From Flavobacterium sp. NG2 (lineage in GTDB: Bacteria > Bacteroidota > Bacteroidia > Flavobacteriales > Flavobacteriaceae), in contig NZ_CP139420.1 of the NCBI RefSeq assembly GCF_034119845.1, positions 3,598,001 through 3,662,000 of the forward strand: a stretch of DNA of 64,000 nucleotides, read 5' to 3'. Below the pieces are notes generated by a model, which saw nothing but the letters and a program-made list of their open reading frames with translations, did not search any database and had not been told where the DNA came from. Position 1 is the first letter of the stretch, and the number at the start of each line of letters is the position of its first letter. Both the position numbers and the translations under genes were made by a program. Of this stretch, positions 59,701 through 64,000 are shown piece after piece.

Positions 59701-62340
59701 GATTTTAAGAAACAAAACTATGATTTAAATAATAACTTTAGTATTGAAGTTTGGATAAAAACGGCTGCGTCGTCAAATAACATCCAAACTATCTTTTCAA
59801 AAAGAAACGCTAATATTAATGGAAGTGGTTATGATTTAAGGGTGCAAAATGATTTTGTAACCTTTATTTGGAATGGTTCTGGAAGTATTACATCTCCTTT
59901 CAAAATTACTTCAAATAGATGGTATCATATTGCAGTAACTTATACTAATAGTGAATATAGATTATATATAGATGGGTTATTAATGAATACTAAAACAGGA
60001 AGTAGTTTGCCTTTGGTTAACAACTATAGAACACTACTTGGAGCAATGGATCAGGATAGCAATAATCCTGTAAATTATTTTAGAGGTGCTATTGATGAAC
60101 TACGTATTTGGAATGTTGCTTTAAATGAAGAACAAATTCATCAAATGATGAACCAAGAAATAAAAGAGCAAACAACAGGTAACAATGTTGTTTATGGAGA
60201 AATTATCCCTTTACCTATTTATGGCTTGACTTGGTCAAATTTAAAAGGATACTATCGTATGGACCAATTTGGATGTGGGTATTTAAAACCTAATTTTGGG
60301 GTAGGCGCTGATGGTAAATTAAAAAATATAACTACTTCTGAACCTCAAACAGCTCCTCTACCCTATTATTCTGTGAGAAATGGAGATTGGACCAATACCT
60401 CTGCAGCTACACCATGGGCTTACGGGAATACAGTTTGGGATTATCCTAATAGTACAGGTATTAATGGGCAACCTATTGACTGGAACATTGTAAGAAGTTT
60501 GCATAATATTAATTCTACTGCCAAAGATATTACATTATTAGGTTTAAGATCTGAATCAGGGCAATTGACGATTGCTAATCCATCTCAAACTTTAAATGAA
60601 AATAACAATGGGCAAGGATTATCAATAACCCATTATTTAAAACTTGATGGTTTTATAGATTTAGTTGGAAAATCACAATTAGTCCAAAAACGTTATAACA
60701 CTATTCAAGTTAGTGAAAGTGTTTTTGATGAAGCTAGTAGTGGCTATATTGAACGAGATCAACAAGGTCAAAAAAACAGTTTCAACTATAATTATTGGTC
60801 ATCACCTGTAACTATAAGAGGAGCAGCAAACAATTCACCTTATACTTTAAATGGAGTGCTAAGAGATGGTACCGATTCATCTAATCCAAAATTAATCAAC
60901 TTTGGTAGTGGAGCATTTTTTGCTGATGGACCGGTAACAAGTCCAATAAAACTGACTACCCGATGGATATGGTCTTATAATTCCAAAACATTGGCTACTA
61001 ATTCTGAATTACAAAATTACTTTTTATGGAATAACATAAAAAATACTGGAGCCTTAAATACGGCTGAAGGTTTTACTATGAAAGGTACTGGTGGAAGTGC
61101 GCCAATTACAGCTAAGCAAAATTATGTTTTTACCGGAAAACCAAATTCAGGAACTATTTCAAGAGGTTTGCCTTTAGAACAAACCTATCTAATAGGAAAC
61201 CCTTACCCATCAGCTCTAGATGCTGACGAATTCATAAAAGACAATCTTAAAGATTGCGTGGGATGTCGTGGGACTGCAAATGTATTTAATGGTGCGCTAT
61301 ACTATTGGGATCATTTAGCTAATTCAAATAATCATAATTTAGCTGAGTATGAGGGTGGTTATTCTACCTATACCTTAATGGGAGGAGTTGTTGCAGTTGT
61401 GAATGGAGATTTAAATACACAAAGCGGCCTTTCAGGAACGAGAGCTCCTGGACGATACATCCCAGTTGGTCAAGCATTTTTTGTTGATGCTGCCACAGAG
61501 GCTTCTATAGTAGGAACCACTTCGACTGTACAAGGTGGCACATTAATTTTTAAAAATAGTCAAAGAAAATTCTATCGAGAAGGAGATAGTAATTCATTAT
61601 TCATGAAACCAAGTACGACTGGTAAAACAACTACAGAAAGTGATAGTGATACTCGTTCAAAAATTAGACTTGGCTTTAATCCACCTAATGGAAAACACAG
61701 ACAAATATTATTAGGAGCCGATAAGAATACAACAAATTCAGCTGATATCGGATATGATGCTCCAATGTTTGACTTGAATAGTAGTGATATTTATTGGAAA
61801 ATAAACAATAATCCTTATGTTATTCAAGGAGTCCCTTCATTTGATGAAGATCAAATAATTCCTGTTGGTATAACAATGGAGAAATTAGGAGAGGCGACAA
61901 TAAACATTGATGCTTTAGAAAATATCCCTACTAATCTGAACATTTATTTACACGATAATGAAAGTAATACCTACCATGATATTAAAGCAAACAGTTATAA
62001 AGTAAGTTTACCAAAAGGCGCAATTAACAATCGTTTTTCAATACAATTTGCAAGTACAGCTCAGTTAGGTATTGATGACTTTCAAAATACGAATCGTTTA
62101 ATTACTATTAAACATATCCAACAAACTAGTAAATTAATTATCGAAAATGAAGCCAATGAGATTACAATTAATAAAGTCAATTTATTTGATATTAATGGTA
62201 AACTCCTAAGCTCTTGGAAAATTGAAGATAATACTCAAAGTAATATTGAATTGGCAATAAAAGATGTCAGTACTGGTGTTTATATTGTTCTTGTAAACAC
62301 TTCAAAAGGAAAATTAAGTCAACAAATAATAATAAATTAA
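50776..62340 (+). CDS. Giant secreted surface protein with HYR-like repeats, LamG domain and T9SS tail
   Basis: Starting at ATG 50776 (GTG at 50767 is in frame but precedes the signal peptide), it encodes 3854 residues. Order: signal peptide (ends CLISFGQ); N-terminal beta domain with GNWNATSSW; a PKD-like region; 22 tandem 91-residue HYR-like repeats (about 288-2290), each with two cysteines (SGCS and NDNCSG); two diverged HYR-like domains; a beta-sandwich region with WAMDNISIP; a LamG/concanavalin-like domain near 2965-3115 (DFDGTNDYVDF, WYHIAVTY, IDELRIWNVAL); a linker; and the type A sorting domain of type IX secretion (VNLFDINGKLLSSW ... GVYIVLV). It is probably anchored at the surface as an adhesin or matrix protein. 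Length fits no standard enzyme. Confidence 0.9.
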   Translation: MKQKYFFIHILFLSCLISFGQVIGDYRSKVSTGNWNATSSWEIYIGAGIWDPAPTFYPGQNNGSYTVTILNLHTITIPNNLSTTTMGTVDIKGTLNLNPSSNPNTITLSTPFLNINGGILNFNSNKIRLNLPSNAVITLENGGNFAGSCTNNDEIYIGTKRYAACVGGGSNVYTFGEVAASGGNVNADITTPSVDYVNVSGCSIINLTGGYTGTETNVSYKWNVRYPDETTATIAFGTLADNTVSTSTSFTPSAVGEYLVSLEVTTTASATNIETVTFNVTDTTNPNLTAGANQSANISSGCSASVAVADAVFNDNCSGATIAYTLTGATTKTITSGQVGTYTFNKGTTTINYTVTDAVGNTTTGSKDIVISDTILPTLTAGANQSANISSGCSIAVAVTDAVFNDNCSGATIAYTLTGATTAASTSGQVGTYTFNKGTTTINYTVTDASGNMTTGSKDIVISDTILPTLTAGANQSANISSGCSIAVAVTDAVFNDNCSGATIAYTLTGATTAASTSGQVGTYTFNKGTTTINYTVTDASGNMTTGSKDIVISDTILPTLTAGANQSANISLGCSASVAVTDAVFNDNCSGATIAYTLTGATTLGSTSGQVGTFTFNKGTTTINYTVTDATGNTTTGSKDIVINDTIVPTLTAGSNQSANISLGCSASVAVTDAVFNDNCSGATIAYTLTGATTAASTSGQVGTFTFNKGTTTINYTVTDAAGNTTTGSKDIVINDTIAPTLTAGANQSANISSGCSASVAVTDAVFNDNCSGATIAYTLTGATTLGSTSGQVGTFTFNKGTTTINYTVTDAAGNMTTGSKDIVISDTIAPTLTAGANQSANISSGCSIAVAVTDAVFNDNCSGATIAYTLTGATTKTITTGQVGTFTFNKGTTTINYTVTDAAGNTTTGSKDIVISDTIAPTLTAGANQSANISSGCSIAVAVTDAVFNDNCSGATIAYTLTGATTKTITNGQVGTYTFNKGTTTINYTVTDATGNTTTGSKDIVINDTIAPTLTAGANQSANISSGCSIAVAVTDAVFNDNCSVATIAYTLTGATTAASTSGQVGTFTFNKGTTTINYTVTDAAGNTTTGSKDIVISDTIAPTLTAGANQSANISSGCSIAVAVTDAVFNDNCSGATISYTLTGATTAASTSGQVGTFTFNKGTTTINYTVTDAVGNTTTGSRDIVINDTIAPTLTAGANQSANISSGCSIAVAVTDAVFNDNCSGASIAYTLTGATTKTITNGQVGTYTFNKGTTTINYTVTDASGNMTTGSKDIVISDTILPTLTAGANQSANISSGCSTSVTVTDAVFNDNCSGATIAYTLTGATTAASTSGQVGTFTFNKGTTTINYTVTDAAGNTTTGSKDIVISDTILPTLTAGANQSANIISGCSASVAVTDAVFNDNCSGATIAYTLTGATTLGSTSGQVGTFTFNKGTTTINYTVTDATGNTTTGSKDIVINDTIVPTLTAGSNQSANISLGCSASVAVTDAVFNDNCSGATIAYTLTGATTAASTSGQVGTFTFNKGTTTINYTVTDAAGNTTTGSKDIVINDTIAPTLTAGTNQSANISSGCSASVAVTDAVFNDNCSGATIAYTLTGATTLGSTSGQVGTFTFNKGTTTINYTVTDAAGNMTTGSKDIVISDTIAPTLTAGANQSANISSGCSASVAVTDAVFNDNCSGATIAYTLTGATTAASTSGQVGTFTFNKGTTTINYTVTDAVGNTTTGSKDIVISDTILPTLTAGANQSANISSGCSIAVAVTDAVFNDNCSGASIAYTLTGATTKTITNGQVGTYIFNKGTTTINYTVTDASGNMTTGSKDIVISDTILPTLTAGANQSANIISGCSASVAVTDAVFNDNCSGASIAYNLTGATTKTITNGQVGTFTFNKGTTTINYTVTDAAGNTTTGSKDIVISDTILPTLTAGANQSANISSGCSIAVAVTDAVFNDNCSGASIAYTLTGATTKTITNGQVGTFTFNKGTTTINYTVTDAVGNTTTGSKDIVISDTILPTLTAGANQSANISSGCSASVAVTDAVFNDNCSGASIAYTLTGATTKTITNGQVGTYTFNKGTTTINYTVTDASGNMTTGSKDIVISDTILPTLTAGANQSANISSGCSTSVTVTDAVFNDNCSGATIAYTLTGATTAASTSGQVGTFTFNKGTTTINYTVTDAVGNITSGSKDIVISDTIAPSLTAGANQSVNTDTGVCTASVVVTNAIFNDNCPGATMTYTLTGATTKSVTGGQVGTYTFNKGVTTINYTVTDAVGNITTGAKTITVIDNELPSITSLPALSGNCSVTISSAPTSPDNCGTVTAITNDISLPHTYSTPGFYVIDWNFTDSSGNRKNISQTVTVTDNNAPVPNVTNLPNLNFTGCELTSSQLTYPTAYDTCNGTITGVPNIQFPFGVVGTTTVTWTYTDATGNVSTQTQNITLTSETINGGTLKGYLTVEGAASAKTQVDITSCSSGGNEIKMNLTGQVGTIIRWEKYTVGNPIWVAISNTTNNYTTIFYPATTESTYFRAVVKVGTCIQYSSSFYVRALPTDKPPVLDQTVYNICLNQSITLVARRGYTIQEDAIAGKGGDFDQGQLNTQDPKGWLVDGNPGGFTAGGNNTKPRNWSATNDHQFGDITYDSQNFKFAITSGNHNISSGPNKYTGANPAILETPIFSLAKMSAASLDFDQAYYFATGDLAYIYISTDGGVTYNILKTMHAVGSPQLLWFTDPNVTAAQKVGATATQYNFKNDNTSIPLTAYLGQTNLRIKWAFRGTNDKSVWAMDNISIPTTPVLDQIEWTDGIGNPSTPPITNGQLETSFNLTPEAPGKHQYGATVLVEGCRSYDPSGTALADVNVSYSYAGSNIVLGPDVCGSNTVQLNAYDNFKTANQNAAKGSYTIPTGCKTCNDPGTQSVGTWSISGTSTCGTGTFSNINDPDATFTGEVGNYVLAWTVGPCTSTVNVTISNCSTIDFDGTNDYVDFKKQNYDLNNNFSIEVWIKTAASSNNIQTIFSKRNANINGSGYDLRVQNDFVTFIWNGSGSITSPFKITSNRWYHIAVTYTNSEYRLYIDGLLMNTKTGSSLPLVNNYRTLLGAMDQDSNNPVNYFRGAIDELRIWNVALNEEQIHQMMNQEIKEQTTGNNVVYGEIIPLPIYGLTWSNLKGYYRMDQFGCGYLKPNFGVGADGKLKNITTSEPQTAPLPYYSVRNGDWTNTSAATPWAYGNTVWDYPNSTGINGQPIDWNIVRSLHNINSTAKDITLLGLRSESGQLTIANPSQTLNENNNGQGLSITHYLKLDGFIDLVGKSQLVQKRYNTIQVSESVFDEASSGYIERDQQGQKNSFNYNYWSSPVTIRGAANNSPYTLNGVLRDGTDSSNPKLINFGSGAFFADGPVTSPIKLTTRWIWSYNSKTLATNSELQNYFLWNNIKNTGALNTAEGFTMKGTGGSAPITAKQNYVFTGKPNSGTISRGLPLEQTYLIGNPYPSALDADEFIKDNLKDCVGCRGTANVFNGALYYWDHLANSNNHNLAEYEGGYSTYTLMGGVVAVVNGDLNTQSGLSGTRAPGRYIPVGQAFFVDAATEASIVGTTSTVQGGTLIFKNSQRKFYREGDSNSLFMKPSTTGKTTTESDSDTRSKIRLGFNPPNGKHRQILLGADKNTTNSADIGYDAPMFDLNSSDIYWKINNNPYVIQGVPSFDEDQIIPVGITMEKLGEATINIDALENIPTNLNIYLHDNESNTYHDIKANSYKVSLPKGAINNRFSIQFASTAQLGIDDFQNTNRLITIKHIQQTSKLIIENEANEITINKVNLFDINGKLLSSWKIEDNTQSNIELAIKDVSTGVYIVLVNTSKGKLSQQIIIN
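51638..57643 (+). repeat. Array of 22 tandem 273-bp repeats
   Basis: The marker TAACCGCTGG recurs every 273 bp from 51638 to 57371 (21 exact steps, with no insertion or deletion across 5733 bp). The first 21 units are near-identical; the last (57371-57643) is diverged. Units at 51911 and 52184 differ at essentially one base. Several variant units recur exactly nine units (2457 bp) apart, for example those at 52730 and 55187, and those at 54641 and 57098. Confidence 0.95.
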
Positions 62341-62392
62341 ACTGTTATAAAACAAACCATTAAAAAAATATTTATTGTAACATCCCTAACTT

Positions 62393-62430
62393 AAAAAAGT
62401 ATATTGAATTTAATTTCAGTATACTTTTTT
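62393..62430 (+). terminator. Terminator of the giant adhesin gene
   Basis: The arms AAAAAAGTATATTGAA (62393-62408) and TTCAGTATACTTTTTT (62415-62430) pair with one mismatch, and the stem can extend through flanking CTTAA/TTAAG. A T run follows directly. Confidence 0.88.
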
Positions 62431-62493
62431 TTATAAAACTTAAGTTCCTGAATAATTATTCGCTCAACTAAGATACTTCATAAAAGTAAAAGA

Positions 62494-62556
62494 AGCTGTT
62501 TATCGGGATATCAAATACTTTAATCGAAAAAAGAAAAGATTCACTCACAAAAAGAG
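62494..62556 (+). promoter_or_regulatory. Upstream element shared with the giant adhesin gene
   Basis: AGCTGTTTATCGG ... TTTAATCGAAAAAA ... TTCACTCACAAAAA lines up with 50531-50590 with few gaps. In both places it lies about 200-250 bp before the start codon of a secreted repeat protein. Confidence 0.55.
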
Positions 62557-62757
62557 AAAAATTCATTAAATTTAATGGAATTGAAAAAAACAACCTATTG
62601 AATTTAAACCACATACCCTTCAGTAAGAAATAACAACATCAATCCGACGGTTGTTTTTTTCATTATAAAATACCACAAAATTAGCATTGATAATTTTAAA
62701 TTTTAGTGATTCTAAAATTTGAATTTCAAAAAATGTTTAATTCAAAATGTAGGTGTC

Positions 62758-64000
62758 ATGAAGGAAAAATACTTTAATTACTTTTCGTTTTTACATTTAA
62801 ATTTAAAAAGAAGAAAAATTATTTTTTTGTTTTTTTTCTTTTTGATTAGCACTGTTATTGGCAATACATTATTCGCTCAATCTCTTGACTCATTCTCTCC
62901 TTCATCTGCATGTCAAAATTCAGGTACTTCTATAATAATAACTGGTAACAACCTTTTAGGTATTACTTCGGTAGCATTTAATGGAACTACAGCTTCCTCT
63001 TTTTCAATAGATAATGCCACCCAAATAACAGCCGTTTTACCAGTTGGTGCAACTAGTGGAACTATATCCATATCCGATGGAACTTCAACTTGGAATAGTT
63101 CAGATTCTTTAACAATAATCCCCACTGTCACTCCTTCGGTATTTATAACTTCTGATAGTGGAAACACTATTTGTGCTGGTAAAAGTGTCACTTTTACTGC
63201 TACTCCAACCAATGGAGGAACTTCACCTACCTACCAATGGTACATAGGAACAACTCCAGTAGGAACAAATAGCTCAACTTTCACTACCACTTCACTTGCT
63301 AATGGGAATCAGGTAAAAGTAGAAATGACTTCGAGTGCAAATTGTCCCTCACCAGCTACAGTTTCAAGTAATAGTATTACGATGACTGTGAATCCAAATC
63401 TAACCCCCACAGTTGACATTCAATCATCTCAAACTACATTTTGTGCAGGAACATCGGTAACATTCAGTATAAATTCCATAGTCAATGGAGGGCTTAGTCC
63501 AACCTATCAATGGAAAGTAAATGGAACTAATGTTGGGACAAACACAAACAGTTATACAACAAGTTTACTTGCTCACGATGATATCGTAACCTTAGATATA
63601 ACTTCATCCGAGAATTGTGCTTCTCCAAAAACAATTACAAGTAATCCTATACAGGTAACTGTAAATCCAAACTTGCCCGTTAGTGTAAGTGTTGGAGCAT
63701 CGGCTACTACAATTTGTGCTGGTACAAATGTTACATTTACAGCGACACCTACAAATGGAGGAACGAATCCAATATATCAATGGAAACTTAATGGTACCAA
63801 TGTTGGTACAAATAGTAGTACCTATTCCAATTCAGCATTAACTAATGGTGATATAGTTTCTGTAGTTTTAACTTCGAATGAAAGTTGTACAACGGGTAAT
63901 CCAGCGACAAGTGGAAACACAACAATGACTGTAAACCCTAACTTGCCAGTAAGTGTAAGTATTGGAGCATCTGCCACTACAATTTGCTCAGGTACAAATG
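62758..64000 (+). CDS. Secreted repeat protein with IPT/TIG and Ig-like domains (5' part only)
   Basis: The frame opens at ATG 62758 and is still open at the right edge (414 residues). A basic N-terminus (LKRRK) and a long hydrophobic stretch (IIFLFFFFLISTVIGNTLFAQ) form the signal peptide. Residues about 45-125 fit an IPT/TIG domain (SIIITGNNLLGITSVAFNG). Tandem Ig-like units of about 90 residues follow, each with a Cys in TxCxGTxVTF and a YQWK core, starting near 63118, 63391, 63664 and 63934. By analogy with its neighbour it is likely a surface protein carrying a T9SS tail outside the window. Confidence 0.85.
   Translation, partial: MKEKYFNYFSFLHLNLKRRKIIFLFFFFLISTVIGNTLFAQSLDSFSPSSACQNSGTSIIITGNNLLGITSVAFNGTTASSFSIDNATQITAVLPVGATSGTISISDGTSTWNSSDSLTIIPTVTPSVFITSDSGNTICAGKSVTFTATPTNGGTSPTYQWYIGTTPVGTNSSTFTTTSLANGNQVKVEMTSSANCPSPATVSSNSITMTVNPNLTPTVDIQSSQTTFCAGTSVTFSINSIVNGGLSPTYQWKVNGTNVGTNTNSYTTSLLAHDDIVTLDITSSENCASPKTITSNPIQVTVNPNLPVSVSVGASATTICAGTNVTFTATPTNGGTNPIYQWKLNGTNVGTNSSTYSNSALTNGDIVSVVLTSNESCTTGNPATSGNTTMTVNPNLPVSVSIGASATTICSGTN

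Larger units (their letters stand above)
62341..62757. other. Intergenic region between the two surface-protein genes
   Basis: A 417-bp gap without a gene. It contains the terminator of the giant gene, the shared upstream element and a distant inverted repeat (AAAAAAACAACC at 62584-62595 with GGTTGTTTTTTT at 62649-62660). Confidence 0.6.

Overview
The window reads as chromosome of a flavobacterium-like member of the Bacteroidetes. The DNA is AT-rich. It has a SusC/SusD pair, a hybrid two-component regulator of the Bacteroidetes type, large secreted repeat proteins (one with a complete type IX secretion tail), and several promoters of the TAnnTTTG type. I saw no tRNA, rRNA, CRISPR array, insertion sequence or intact prophage.

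Layout. (1) 1-8040, minus strand: a run of four secreted carbohydrate-active proteins: a GH2 enzyme, a parallel beta-helix protein, a GH117-type enzyme, and a mannosidase-like GH2 that runs off the left edge. A divergent gene at 8235 encodes a membrane-anchored, probably DNA-binding regulator. (2) 9552-20597: L-fucose catabolism, with an FGGY kinase, L-fucose isomerase and a RhaD-like aldolase (minus strand). These are divergent from an AraC regulator, lactaldehyde dehydrogenase AldA, the fucose permease FucP, a 59-residue protein, an FMN-dependent L-lactate dehydrogenase and an aldo/keto reductase. (3) 21055-28908: hexuronate catabolism (YhcH-type cupin, two UxuB-type mannonate oxidoreductases, LacI regulator, UxuA, UxaC, ExuT-type transporter). 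(4) 29146-42445: hybrid two-component sensor, two small unknown proteins, SusC, SusD, a GH88 unsaturated glucuronyl hydrolase and a GH2 beta-galactosidase. (5) 42672-50284: a sodium/sugar symporter, the Leloir operon galM-galK-galT-galE and a GntR regulator. (6) 50776-64000: a 3854-residue surface protein with 22 tandem 91-residue HYR-like repeats, followed by a second repeat protein cut by the right edge.

How it fits together. The genes form a catabolic supercluster for an acidic, galactose-containing and probably fucose-containing glycan. SusCD imports oligosaccharides. GH88 removes the unsaturated uronate left by a lyase, and the GH2 enzymes remove beta-linked sugars. Fucose goes to DHAP plus L-lactaldehyde, then L-lactate and pyruvate. 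Uronate goes through fructuronate and mannonate to KDG. Galactose enters the Leloir pathway. The window holds no polysaccharide lyase, sulfatase, classical fucosidase, KDG kinase or KDPG aldolase, so the actual polymer cannot be named from this DNA alone.

The most unusual items are the giant repeat gene, whose units carry the trace of a nine-unit block duplication, the membrane-anchored regulator beside a SusCD-less enzyme operon, a very clear LacI promoter/operator pair, and small unknown genes embedded in the sugar operons.
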